From JALTBU01 sp964410645 (GTDB lineage: Bacteria > Campylobacterota > Campylobacteria > Campylobacterales > Nautiliaceae), in NCBI GenBank assembly GCA_964410645.1, contig CAYPHV010000001.1, positions 1 to 64,000 of the forward strand: a DNA stretch of 64,000 nucleotides, written 5' to 3'. A program made the position numbers and the translations under genes. How positions within the stretch are numbered: the stretch's first letter is position 1; each line of letters opens with the position of its first letter. Positions 51,177-59,023 of the stretch are shown here, piece by piece. The notes beneath the pieces were generated by a model. That model was not told the DNA's origin. It was given only the letters and a program-made list of their open reading frames with translations, and did not search any database.

Positions 51177-52192
51177 TTATTCCTTAAAAAATAAAATTTA
51201 GCAATACTTATAATAATAAAAGACATAACAAGCAGTATTAACGCAAGATAAAATAAAGCTGACAAACTCATACCACTGCTTTCGGCAAATGAATTGGCAA
51301 GCACTACCGGAATGGAAACAGTAGGGTCTGTAATTTTGCTTGGAAAGGTAAACACCCCTCCGATTACAAATGCAACAGCCATTGTTTCGCCAAGAGCTCT
51401 TCCGAGAGCCAAAATAATACTTCCCAGAATACCGCTTTTTGCGTATGGAAAAATTACATCTTTAATCACTTCAAATTTGGTGGCCCCTATAGCATAAGCT
51501 GATTCTTTCAATACATCCGGGGTTGTATTCATACTGTCACGGGTTAAAGAAGCCATAAATGGAATTATCATAACTCCAAGTACAAGCCCAGCCACCAACA
51601 AATTTACACTTGGCCCTCCGAAAATGTGGGAAACAAACGGTCCAAAATAAAAAAGACCCCACATACCGTAAATAATACTCGGTATTGCGGCAAGCAGTTC
51701 TATTGCCACCCCAACAGGCTTAGCCAAAATTGGAATTGCTATTTCACTTAAAAATACAGCAATTCCCATAGCAATAGGCACAGCCACAATCATAGCTATA
51801 AAAGTAGATAAAACACTTCCTACAATTGGAATCAATCCTCCGTAAATTTCTTTTGTTTTGTAATTATGGGCATTTTCATCTCCATTATCTATTTCACTGT
51901 CCACATCATCTCCGCCAAGACCGAGCGCAGCGTCAACATTATCGGAATCAGAAATATTTGTAGAAGTATCCTTATTATTGGACAATGAAGCCGGTACATT
52001 GGAATTATTTTTAACATTTCCGCTATTTGGTATTTTGACGTTTACCCCCCATCTCGGATCAATCAGAAAATGAAACCCGTATTCTTTAATTGCCGGCTTT
52101 GCATAAAAAAACAAAACAATAAAAATTGCCGAAAGAATTATTAAAATAAATGTGGCACTTATTGAAGTCAATTTTCTGAAAAAAAATTCCAT
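51173..52192 (-). CDS. pstC: Phosphate ABC transporter permease PstC, with an acidic periplasmic insert
   Basis: PstC pairs with PstA. The 339-residue protein has a first helix (about 10-30), and an Asn/Asp/Ser-rich stretch at about 55-110 before the second helix that is low-complexity and acidic. Then come IPSIIYGMWGLFYFGPF near residue 170, the EAA loop VLKESAYAIGATKFEVIKDVI near 227 and LGRALGETMAVAFVIGG near 264. Most PstC proteins have a much shorter first loop. The insert should face the periplasm next to PstS. It follows pstS by 54 bases. Confidence 0.95.
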   Translation of the reverse strand: MEFFFRKLTSISATFILIILSAIFIVLFFYAKPAIKEYGFHFLIDPRWGVNVKIPNSGNVKNNSNVPASLSNNKDTSTNISDSDNVDAALGLGGDDVDSEIDNGDENAHNYKTKEIYGGLIPIVGSVLSTFIAMIVAVPIAMGIAVFLSEIAIPILAKPVGVAIELLAAIPSIIYGMWGLFYFGPFVSHIFGGPSVNLLVAGLVLGVMIIPFMASLTRDSMNTTPDVLKESAYAIGATKFEVIKDVIFPYAKSGILGSIILALGRALGETMAVAFVIGGVFTFPSKITDPTVSIPVVLANSFAESSGMSLSALFYLALILLVMSFIIISIAKFYFLRNK

Positions 52193-52246
52193 ATATGGCC
52201 TTTTTAAATAGAATTATAAAAAAATAAAAGGGGTTTAAAGTCCTTT

Positions 52247-53248
52247 TTATTTTTCAGGTGAAATTCCTTTATCTTCCCAATATTTTCTAACCAATGCTTT
52301 TACACTGCTTGGAAGCGGAATATATCCGAGTTTACTTGCAACTTCATCATGGTCATATGCATAATTAAAAAATGCAGTAACTCTTTTTGCCGTTTTTGGA
52401 GCATCAAAATGTACCAAATCAAATGTAGGTGCTAAAATTGGATAACCTTTTTTAGGATAGGCAATTAATTTAAAGAAATCATTTCTAGGTGAAAATCCTC
52501 CGTATGCCGCACCTTTTGCAAAATTAGAAGGGGTTGCCGCATAAAATGCACCGTCTTTTCCCTGAACTGTTGCTAAGTTTAATCCGTTTTTAACTGCATC
52601 GGCATAATCAACATAACCTATTGAATAAGGATTTGTTTTGATAGCCGTACTTACACCGAAATTTCCTTTTCCGGCAACGCCTCTTCCCTGAGCGTCAGTC
52701 GGCCAGTTAATGGCTTTATGTACACCGTAATGATGAAACCATGTTGAACTAAGTCTGCTTAAATAATATGTAAAATTAAAAGTTGTTCCTGATTTATCAC
52801 TTCTGTGAACGAAAATTATTTTTTTATGGGGAAGCTGCTCATTTGGATTATATTCCACAATCAACGGATTGTTCCAATATTGAATAGCTCCAACAGCAAT
52901 GCCTTCGATAGCAACTTCACTTAATTTTAAACGATGAATACCGGGAATATTATAAGAAAGTGTAATTCCTCCGATTACCGTAGGAAACTGCGCCAAATGA
53001 TATTTTCTTAATATCCTTGGAGTCAAAGGTTTATCGGTACCTCCAAAATCGACATGTCTTACTTCTATTTCTTTAATGCCTGTTCCACTTCCAGTAGCAG
53101 TATAATTAACCCTGTTTCCGCCGTTTTGATAAAAACCTTTTATCCATGTTTTATTTACCGGATACTGAAAAGACGAACCGGTACCATTTATTGTCCATGC
53201 AAATGCACTAATTGCCGCCAAGCTTAATCCTGCAACTACTTTTTTCAT
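52247..53248 (-). CDS. pstS: Phosphate-binding periplasmic protein PstS
   Basis: PstS captures phosphate for PstCAB. From ATG 53248 the protein has 333 residues and starts with a signal peptide MKKVVAGLSLAAISAFA. GTGSSFQYPVNKTWIKGFYQ and NYTATGSGTGIKEI carry phosphate contacts, VDFGGTDKPL is near residue 68, and VHRSDKSGTTFNFTYYLS near 152 is the second contact set. An upstream in-frame start at 53305 is rejected because AAGGAGA lies just before 53248 and the signal peptide begins there. The promoter has a PhoB-like box. Confidence 0.95.
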   Translation of the reverse strand: MKKVVAGLSLAAISAFAWTINGTGSSFQYPVNKTWIKGFYQNGGNRVNYTATGSGTGIKEIEVRHVDFGGTDKPLTPRILRKYHLAQFPTVIGGITLSYNIPGIHRLKLSEVAIEGIAVGAIQYWNNPLIVEYNPNEQLPHKKIIFVHRSDKSGTTFNFTYYLSRLSSTWFHHYGVHKAINWPTDAQGRGVAGKGNFGVSTAIKTNPYSIGYVDYADAVKNGLNLATVQGKDGAFYAATPSNFAKGAAYGGFSPRNDFFKLIAYPKKGYPILAPTFDLVHFDAPKTAKRVTAFFNYAYDHDEVASKLGYIPLPSSVKALVRKYWEDKGISPEK

Positions 53249-53276
53249 TTTTTTCTCCTTTTTTTTATTTCGTGAA

Positions 53277-53310
53277 ATTATAAAAAAACAAAATAACATT
53301 TTCATAACAA
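53277..53310 (-). promoter_or_regulatory. pstS promoter with a PhoB-like box
   Basis: On the minus strand, TTGTTAT (53310-53304), four bases GAAA, ATGTTAT (53299-53293), ten bases, then TATAAT (53282-53277). Two heptamers repeat with an 11-base period and sit where the -35 would be. This is the arrangement of PhoB-activated promoters. The heptamers match the TGT-AT core of the E. coli box. Confidence 0.7.
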
Positions 53311-53329
53311 AAAAATTTATAACATATTA

Positions 53330-53335
53330 TATAAT
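53330..53335 (+). promoter_or_regulatory. phoU promoter -10 TATAAT
   Basis: TATAAT lies about 26 bases before the phoU ATG, in the 112-base spacer shared with pstS. A third ATGTTAT-type heptamer on the minus strand (53325-53319) lies just upstream of it. Confidence 0.5.
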
Positions 53336-53360
53336 AATAAAAAACAAAAAAGGATAAAAG

Positions 53361-53924
53361 ATGCTTTCAAAATTTGAAAAAGAATTAAGCAAACTGGAAA
53401 ATAAACTTGACAAATCAATAGAAATTTTAGCTAAAACACTGAAAGAAAAAGAAATGAAGGATGATTTTTTTATGCTGGATCTCAAAGAATTCGATGAAGA
53501 AGTTATCAAATTTATAGCTCTTTTGCATCCTCAGGGAGAATTTTTACGAGAATCCATCGCTCTGCTTAAAATAACCCCGTTTCTCAATAAAATTAAAAAA
53601 TCAATCAAATATTTTATTAAAAAATATGATTTTAAAAACGAAAAAATAAACGCCCTTCACCAAAGCGCAGTTACATCCCTTGAAACATTAAAACTTGCAA
53701 TAAAAGGCGACACGGTGGAAGACGCATATTCCGGTATCATAACTCAGGAAAAAATAGCAGACGAAATATACAAAGAACTAATAAAAGAGATTAAAACAAA
53801 AGAAAATATGGAAGGGGTTTTTATTAAAACAATTAATGTGGCAAAAAGACTTGAAAGAATTACGGACTGCGTAAAAACAATTGCAAAATATTTATTATTC
53901 GCAAAAGAAGGAATGGAATTTTGA
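53361..53924 (+). CDS. phoU: PhoU-like phosphate signalling protein
   Basis: The 187-residue all-helical protein has a PhoU-like repeat pattern. ESIALLKITPFLNKIKKSIKY is in the middle and NVAKRLERITDCVKTIAKYLLF at the C-terminus is the typical metal-binding three-helix bundle motif (ER-x-x-D). PhoU restrains the phosphate kinase and PstSCAB when phosphate is plentiful. It diverges from pstS and is followed by phoB, whose TTG start overlaps its TGA. It is shorter than two-domain PhoU of about 230, and divergent, so identity is helped by context. Confidence 0.88.
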   Translation: MLSKFEKELSKLENKLDKSIEILAKTLKEKEMKDDFFMLDLKEFDEEVIKFIALLHPQGEFLRESIALLKITPFLNKIKKSIKYFIKKYDFKNEKINALHQSAVTSLETLKLAIKGDTVEDAYSGIITQEKIADEIYKELIKEIKTKENMEGVFIKTINVAKRLERITDCVKTIAKYLLFAKEGMEF

Positions 53925-54559
53925 TAAAAATTGTAATTATCGAAGATGAAAAAGATTTATTGGAACTTCTTGAATTTACGCTTCAAAATGAAGGATACGA
54001 TGCGGTAGGTTTTTTGAGCACAAAAAAAGTTAAAGACTTTATTATAGAAGAAAATCCGGATCTTTTAATAGCAGACAGAAATTTACCAGGCATCGAAGGC
54101 GTTAATTTTATAAAAAGTTTAAAAAAAGAAGGGTTTAACATTCCTGTTATTTTTTTAACGGCAAAAAACAGTGAAAAAAATATTTTGGAAGGTTTTGAAG
54201 CGGGAGCCGATGATTATATTACAAAACCTTTCAGCATTGAAATATTCAAAGCCAGAATCAAAACTGTTCTGAAGAGAAACAATATTTTAAGCGAATTTAT
54301 AGCTTATAAAAATTATAAGCTCAATATAAAAAAAAGAAAAGTGGAAATAAACGACGAAAATATCAATTTAACAAAGAACGAAACAAAACTTCTCAAAATA
54401 TTTTTTCAAAATCCCAAAAATATTGTAGATAGAAATGAAATAGCCGATATTCTGGATATAAAAGAAACAAGTATAAACGTATATATAAACAGACTAAACC
54501 ACAAAATAAATTTATTTCAAAACGTAAGGGGTTTAGGCTATAAATTAAAGGAAAACTAA
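53921..54559 (+). CDS. phoB: OmpR/PhoB-family response regulator
   Basis: The 212-residue protein has a receiver domain with the acidic pair ED at residues 8-9, the phosphoacceptor Asp at about 52 in LLIADRNLPGIEG, Thr in VIFLTAKNSEK, and Lys in YITKPFS. A winged-helix effector domain follows at about 125-210 (LTKNETKLLKIFFQNPKNIV and SINVYINRLNHKI). It starts with TTG inside the phoU stop (TTGA). By location and by the box upstream of pstS, it probably controls phosphate uptake genes. The regulon identity is inferred, not shown. Confidence 0.92.
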   Translation: MIKIVIIEDEKDLLELLEFTLQNEGYDAVGFLSTKKVKDFIIEENPDLLIADRNLPGIEGVNFIKSLKKEGFNIPVIFLTAKNSEKNILEGFEAGADDYITKPFSIEIFKARIKTVLKRNNILSEFIAYKNYKLNIKKRKVEINDENINLTKNETKLLKIFFQNPKNIVDRNEIADILDIKETSINVYINRLNHKINLFQNVRGLGYKLKEN

Positions 54560-54563
54560 AAAA

Positions 54564-55331
54564 TTGCTAAAAAAATTATTCAGAAACAAAGAAAAAAACA
54601 AACAAACAAAAGAAATAGAAAAATTAAAAACAGAAATAAACGAATTAAAACAAGAAAACAAAAAATTAAAAACACAAGGCCAGTTTAAAGAAGATTTGAT
54701 ATCGTCTATTTCCCATGAGTTTAAAAATCCGGTAACTATTATAAACGGCTATATAGAAACCATATTAGCCTCCCCTATTGAGAAAAGTCTACAGGAAAAA
54801 TTTCTAAAAAAAATACACAATAACACATTAAGGCTTTCCGGTTTAATTGATAGACTTTATTTTTTGCTTAAAATAGAAAATAACAAATATAAACTTCATA
54901 TAGCATCGTTCAGACTGGACCTGGCGATAAAAGAAATTAGCGAAAATTTTGACGAAAAAAGATTGGTTTTTAACATAAAACCCATCAGCATAAATGCGGA
55001 TAAATATTTGATTCAAACAGTTATATCAAATTTACTTTCAAATGCTTTTAAATATTCAAACGATAAAATAATTATTAATATGGATAATGAAAAAGTTGAA
55101 ATAATAGACAAAGGAATAGGAATAGAACCAAAAAACATAAATTTAATTAAACAAAAATTTTATCGTATAGCAAAAAACGACTGGGATAATTCTTTAGGGC
55201 TAGGGCTGTATTTAGTGGAAAAAATTTTAAAACTTCATCACACAAAACTGGAAATTAAAAGCAAAAAACACAAAGGAAGTAACTTTTATTTTTATATTAC
55301 TTCATTACAAAATAAGGAACACCCAGTATAA
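54564..55331 (+). CDS. phoR: Sensor histidine kinase, PhoR-like, no membrane segment
   Basis: The 255-residue product has an N-terminal coiled coil (about 10-40) and a HisKA domain with His about 51 in SSISHEFKNPVTII. A dimerisation helix is followed by the ATP-binding domain: N-box LLSNAFKYSND near 158, G1 DKGIGIEP near 188 and G2 GLGLGLYLVEKIL near 213. No transmembrane helix, PAS or periplasmic sensor precedes it, unlike typical PhoR. It is the partner of the adjacent regulator (5-base gap). The start is TTG, and signal input may come from PhoU or Pst proteins. It could also be a truncated gene. Confidence 0.9.
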   Translation: MLKKLFRNKEKNKQTKEIEKLKTEINELKQENKKLKTQGQFKEDLISSISHEFKNPVTIINGYIETILASPIEKSLQEKFLKKIHNNTLRLSGLIDRLYFLLKIENNKYKLHIASFRLDLAIKEISENFDEKRLVFNIKPISINADKYLIQTVISNLLSNAFKYSNDKIIINMDNEKVEIIDKGIGIEPKNINLIKQKFYRIAKNDWDNSLGLGLYLVEKILKLHHTKLEIKSKKHKGSNFYFYITSLQNKEHPV

Positions 55332-55410
55332 TGGATAGCAATACAAGAAACCCTATAAACATAAAAAATGTAAATCGCCAAAAATGAAACGGTTTATCTT
55401 TATGATTCAT
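55297..55410 (-). CDS. 37-residue single-pass membrane microprotein
   Basis: ATG at 55410 lies 8 bases inside the previous gene, and the frame ends at 55297, overlapping the convergent phoR end by 35 bases. The product MNHKDKPFHFWRFTFFMFIG continues into one hydrophobic helix FLVLLSIILGVPYFVMK. A longer frame up to 55503 exists but overlaps the upstream gene heavily. I recognise no family. It may be real because of the coupled overlap and clean helix, but evidence is modest. Confidence 0.5.
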   Translation of the reverse strand: MNHKDKPFHFWRFTFFMFIGFLVLLSIILGVPYFVMK

Positions 55411-55678
55411 GGCATATATCTTTTGAATTGGCAAAACCGGTTTTAATAAATCCACTCTCTTCCGGGGTGCACAGAAAAATTTGATCATTCTTTTTAAGCA
55501 CATTCAGCAAATCCACAATACAATCTATATTCATAGCTTTTATATTATATTTTCTTCTCAAATATGCAATAGATTCAATATCATTTACACAAAATACCGC
55601 ATTTTTTATACTGCTTGCTTTATCTAATCTTTCAAATTTCTTATCATCTGCTGTATATACATATACATATTTTCTCAT
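55400..55678 (-). CDS. Small protein of unknown function downstream of mnmG
   Basis: The 92-residue product reads like an alpha/beta domain: MRKYVYVYTADDKKFERLDK, then SIKNAVFCVNDIESIAYLRR and IDCIVDLLNVLKKNDQIFLC. It has four Cys, with no clear metal motif. It starts 1 base after the mnmG stop and probably belongs to the cheX-fliN-fliO-mnmG transcript. I do not recognise it. The two-segment beta-alpha pattern resembles small receiver- or PIN-like folds but no catalytic set is visible. Confidence 0.75.
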   Translation of the reverse strand: MRKYVYVYTADDKKFERLDKASSIKNAVFCVNDIESIAYLRRKYNIKAMNIDCIVDLLNVLKKNDQIFLCTPEESGFIKTGFANSKDICHES

Positions 55679-55679
55679 T

Positions 55680-57539
55680 TTAGCCTCTCTTCATTTTTAT
55701 ACACATTTGAATAATATCAATAGCAGCAGGAGTTACTCCGCTTATTTCACTGGCGGCAAAAAGCGTGTTCGGCCTAAATTTTTCAAATTTTTCCACTATC
55801 TCGCGTGAAAGCCCCGGAATTCCTTTATATTTAAAATCTTCCGGTATTCTGACGTTTAACATTTCTTTCATTTTATCTACCTGCGCTTTTTGCATTTCTA
55901 TATAATTATAGTACCTTGATTCTATCAAAATCTGTCTAAGTGCCTCACTGCTTAAATTTTCAAGCTCCCCTGCGATAGCCAACAGTTTTTCTTTGTTAAA
56001 CGTATTACGGGCCGCTATTTTTCTTATTTCCATTTTATTTTGTATTTTTTCCTCTTTTATGGAATCCAGTTTTTTATTGACTTCTTTACTTGGAGTAAGA
56101 AAAGTACCGTTTAAATATTTCATACCCTGATCAACTTCTTTTTGAAGCTTTTCTATTCTTTCATATGTTTCTTTATCTAAAAGACCCAGTTTATATCCCA
56201 AAGGTCCAAGTCTTAAAATTGCGTTGTCTTCTCTTAAAAGAAGTCTGTATTCGCTCCTACTCGTAAACATTCTATAAGGCTCGTTTGTCCCTTTTGTAAC
56301 CAAATCATCTATTAAAACACCAATATACGCCTCATCTCTTCTAAAAATAACAGGTTCTTTCCCGTCTATTTTCAAGCTGGCGTTAATTCCGGCCATAACA
56401 CCCTGGGCCGCCGCTTCTTCATAGCCTGTTGTCCCGTTTATCTGACCTGCAAAATAAAGCCCTTCTATTTCTTTTGTTTCAAGAGAATGTTTCAAAGCGG
56501 TAGGCTGAATAAAATCATATTCTATTGCATATCCGAATCTGACTATTTTTGCATATTCAAGTCCGGAAATGGAATGTATAAAATCTTCCTGAACATCCAT
56601 CGGAAGAGAAGTTGAAAGCCCGTTTAAATAATATTCCGTTGTTTCTCTTGTCTGAGGCTCTATAAATACATGATGTCTTTCTTTATCGGGAAATTTATTC
56701 AGTTTATCTTCGATACTAGGGCAATACCTGGGCCCAATACCTTCAATTTGACCTGTAAAAAGAGGGGCTCTGTAAAAATTACTTCTTATAATGTTATGCG
56801 TAGTTTCGTTTGTATATGTTATAAAACACGGTATCTGCTTTGGATGAAAATTTTTTGTTCTAAATGAAAAAGGGTTTGGATTTTCATCACCGTTTTGCAT
56901 TTCCATTTTAGAAAAATCAATGCTTCTTGCATCGACCCTGGCTGTTGTCCCTGTTTTTAGCCTTTCAAGTTTAAATCCCAAATTTTCAAGGGATTTTGAA
57001 ATTTTTTTGGCAGGTAATTCGTGAAATCTGCCGCCTTCCAGTTTTACATGTCCAAAATGCATAATTCCCCTCATAAAAGTCCCAGTTGTTAATATTAAAG
57101 TTTTTGTTTCATAAATATTCGATAAATTGGTTTTAACTCCTGTGATTTTTCCATTTTTAACCAGAATTTCATCGGCAATTTCCTGGGCCATTTCCAAATT
57201 TGGTGTACTTAACATTTTCGTATGCATATAAATTCTGTATCTGTCCATATCAATCTGGGCTCTGCTGCCTCTAACAGCCGGCCCCCTGTTTTCATTAAGC
57301 GTTCGAAACTGAAGTCCTGAAAAATCAGTAGCCAATCCCATATCTCCGCCTAATGCATCAACTTCTCTTACCAAATGCCCTTTTGCTAGCCCTCCTATTG
57401 CCGGATTACAGCTTGGAGCTCCAACCTGTTCCACAAGCATTGTAAGAAGAAGCGTTCTTTTACCCATTTTTGCCGCGGCACTTGCAGCTTCTATTCCCGC
57501 ATGTCCTCCGCCTACAACTATACAATCAAATTTTCTCAT
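55680..57539 (-). CDS. mnmG: tRNA uridine-5-carboxymethylaminomethyl modification protein MnmG (GidA)
   Basis: MnmG, with MnmE, makes the cmnm5 modification at wobble U34. From ATG 57539 the protein has 619 residues; TTG at 57542 adds one Met but ATG has the better AAAGGA spacing. FAD site: VVGGGHAGIEAASAAAKMG. MLVEQVGAPSCNPAIGGLAKGH near residue 35 is the family signature with the catalytic Cys region. LETKEIEGLYFAGQINGTTGYEEAAAQG and EPYRMFTSRSEYRLLLREDNA follow. The start overlaps the fliO-like gene. Confidence 0.97.
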   Translation of the reverse strand: MRKFDCIVVGGGHAGIEAASAAAKMGKRTLLLTMLVEQVGAPSCNPAIGGLAKGHLVREVDALGGDMGLATDFSGLQFRTLNENRGPAVRGSRAQIDMDRYRIYMHTKMLSTPNLEMAQEIADEILVKNGKITGVKTNLSNIYETKTLILTTGTFMRGIMHFGHVKLEGGRFHELPAKKISKSLENLGFKLERLKTGTTARVDARSIDFSKMEMQNGDENPNPFSFRTKNFHPKQIPCFITYTNETTHNIIRSNFYRAPLFTGQIEGIGPRYCPSIEDKLNKFPDKERHHVFIEPQTRETTEYYLNGLSTSLPMDVQEDFIHSISGLEYAKIVRFGYAIEYDFIQPTALKHSLETKEIEGLYFAGQINGTTGYEEAAAQGVMAGINASLKIDGKEPVIFRRDEAYIGVLIDDLVTKGTNEPYRMFTSRSEYRLLLREDNAILRLGPLGYKLGLLDKETYERIEKLQKEVDQGMKYLNGTFLTPSKEVNKKLDSIKEEKIQNKMEIRKIAARNTFNKEKLLAIAGELENLSSEALRQILIESRYYNYIEMQKAQVDKMKEMLNVRIPEDFKYKGIPGLSREIVEKFEKFRPNTLFAASEISGVTPAAIDIIQMCIKMKRG

Positions 57540-58266
57540 CAAAATCCTTTAATTTTTCTGCATTTTCAATATACTGTTTAAAATGATCAAGTTTATCCGG
57601 ATCTTTTTTTAAATATGTATCAAAATCTTTTTGGGTTTTGACATTCACCATATTTTCGTCAAAAACATCAAGCAATATATTGGTATTTCCTATTAACAGT
57701 AAATATTTTCTTTTATTAAATTCTACCAACGCCACTTTATTTTTGGTATCGATAGGTTTTTGAAATAATATAGCAATATTGCCTTTAACAGGCAGTTTCT
57801 TCAAAATCTTTTTTCTAAAAATATACAAAATAACAGCCAGAATTATTAAAATAAGCAAAGATATAAAATAAGTGAAATAATCCAGTCCACTTTGAGTATT
57901 GGCATAAACCAACTTTTCAGGCTTTTTTACCAAATTTGTTATTCTGAATCTGAGTCCGTATCCATCAGGCGTCAAAGCTACGGAAGTTTTATATTTTTTT
58001 GCGTTTAATTTTATTAAAACAGAATTATTTGAAGGTGAAATTGTAATTTTTTTTAAAAAAAAGCTGCCAAATTTTTTGGCATATTCTTTATCACTGTTTA
58101 TACCTGTAATTAAAAACTGATTTTTACCGTTTTTAATTGCCTTGCCATTAAATTTACCATCCAGTGAAAAAAGAATATCAAGTTTATTTTTTTGCTGAAA
58201 AAAATTTATATTAATTAAATTTGCACCGGACAGCAAAACGGCTAAAAAAATAATAATATTTTTCAT
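57526..58266 (-). CDS. fliO: FliO-like flagellar export protein
   Basis: The 246-residue product has a signal peptide and a periplasmic N-domain of about 115 residues. One membrane helix follows (FTYFISLLILIILAVILYI near 132-150), then a cytoplasmic domain with NKVALVEFNKRKYLLLIGNT near 173. The latter is the FliO pattern of a beta-rich segment after the helix. FliO helps assemble the FliP ring. It follows fliN in an ATGA overlap and precedes mnmG. The large periplasmic domain is longer than in enteric FliO. The assignment rests on topology, motif and fliN. Confidence 0.78.
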   Translation of the reverse strand: MKNIIIFLAVLLSGANLININFFQQKNKLDILFSLDGKFNGKAIKNGKNQFLITGINSDKEYAKKFGSFFLKKITISPSNNSVLIKLNAKKYKTSVALTPDGYGLRFRITNLVKKPEKLVYANTQSGLDYFTYFISLLILIILAVILYIFRKKILKKLPVKGNIAILFQKPIDTKNKVALVEFNKRKYLLLIGNTNILLDVFDENMVNVKTQKDFDTYLKKDPDKLDHFKQYIENAEKLKDFDEKI

Positions 58267-58586
58267 TTTCCCTCTTTTGTAAGATAATAAATCAATGAAT
58301 TTGCATCAAGTATTTCATTAAGTCTAATGGCAAGATTTTTTTCATAAACCATAACTTCGCCCTTACCTATAATTCTTCCGTTAACATAAACTTCCGCGCT
58401 TTCCCCGGCCGGTTTATGCAGGTCTATCACACTTCCCTTTTGCAAAGCCAATATATTTTTTAAAGTCATTTCAATTCTTCCAAGGTCACTTTCAAATACA
58501 ACCTCCGTATCCAGCAAATCCTCATAATCCGGAATATACTTTTCAATTAATTCTTCCAGCTTTGTCAAATCTATTTTTTCTTCCAT
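58263..58586 (-). CDS. fliN: Flagellar motor switch protein FliN
   Basis: FliN is the C-ring component of the flagellar switch. From ATG 58586 the protein has 107 residues; TTG at 58589 is possible but ATG has the AAGGA site at ideal distance. The SpoA domain (about 30-100) has VFESDLGRIEMTLKNILALQ and GSVIDLHKPAGESAEVYVNG. The end IRLNEIL follows GEVMVYEKNLAI. It overlaps the CheX-like stop and the fliO start, so the three are coupled. Confidence 0.93.
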   Translation of the reverse strand: MEEKIDLTKLEELIEKYIPDYEDLLDTEVVFESDLGRIEMTLKNILALQKGSVIDLHKPAGESAEVYVNGRIIGKGEVMVYEKNLAIRLNEILDANSLIYYLTKEGK

Positions 58587-58978
58587 CAATTTTCCTTATA
58601 AAGAATAGAAAAACATTCCCCCTCAATACTTAAATCGCTTCTTTTATCATAATCAACTTTTGAATCCGATAAAAATTCAGGTATAGAAATATTAAAATCA
58701 ATATGCTTTTTACCTGCAATAACTTTTACATTTCCTACTATTAAATTGGCTATTTCATTTGTTAAATCTGCCATATCGTATTCATCCTCGCCGAATAAAA
58801 GCATACTTATCGTATCCAAAGTTCCTTTTGGAATCAATAAAGAAATAAGATAATTAATATCACCTTCTATTTTTATGCTGCTTATATATCCGTTTAGCGG
58901 AGGTTTTTCACATTTTCCCACTGAAGCGTTTATTGCTCTGGCAAAATTCTCTACAGCCTCAATAAAAAAATTTTCCAT
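58586..58978 (-). CDS. CheX/CheC-like chemotaxis phosphatase domain protein
   Basis: The 130-residue protein has a CheC/CheX fold pattern. The helix MADLTNEIANLIVGNVKVI near residue 70 carries Glu and Asn three apart (E-x-x-N), the signature that binds and dephosphorylates CheY-P. Only one such motif is present, as in CheX. It precedes fliN, so an action on the flagellar switch is likely. It could also be a FliY-type relic. It is the first gene of the leftward run and shares an AT-rich promoter with the TSUP gene. Confidence 0.8.
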   Translation of the reverse strand: MENFFIEAVENFARAINASVGKCEKPPLNGYISSIKIEGDINYLISLLIPKGTLDTISMLLFGEDEYDMADLTNEIANLIVGNVKVIAGKKHIDFNISIPEFLSDSKVDYDKRSDLSIEGECFSILYKEN

Positions 58979-58993
58979 TAATTCTCCTTAATT

Positions 58994-59003
58994 ATTATAT
59001 AAT
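58994..59003. promoter_or_regulatory. Divergent overlapping -10 elements (CheX-like gene and TSUP gene)
   Basis: ATTATATAAT is palindromic and contains TATAAT on both strands (58999-58994 leftward, 58998-59003 rightward). The two starts are only 45 bases apart, so the promoters cannot be occupied at once. Confidence 0.55.
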
Positions 59004-59023
59004 TTTACCAAAAAAGGAACAAT

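Noticed and set aside
53249..53305. Longer pstS start giving an extra 19 residues
   Set aside because: The signal peptide and the AAGGAGA site define ATG 53248, and the extra part overlaps the promoter region.
55297..55503. 68-residue version of the microprotein after mnmG
   Set aside because: It would overlap the 92-residue gene by 100 bases; only the part from ATG 55410 is plausible.
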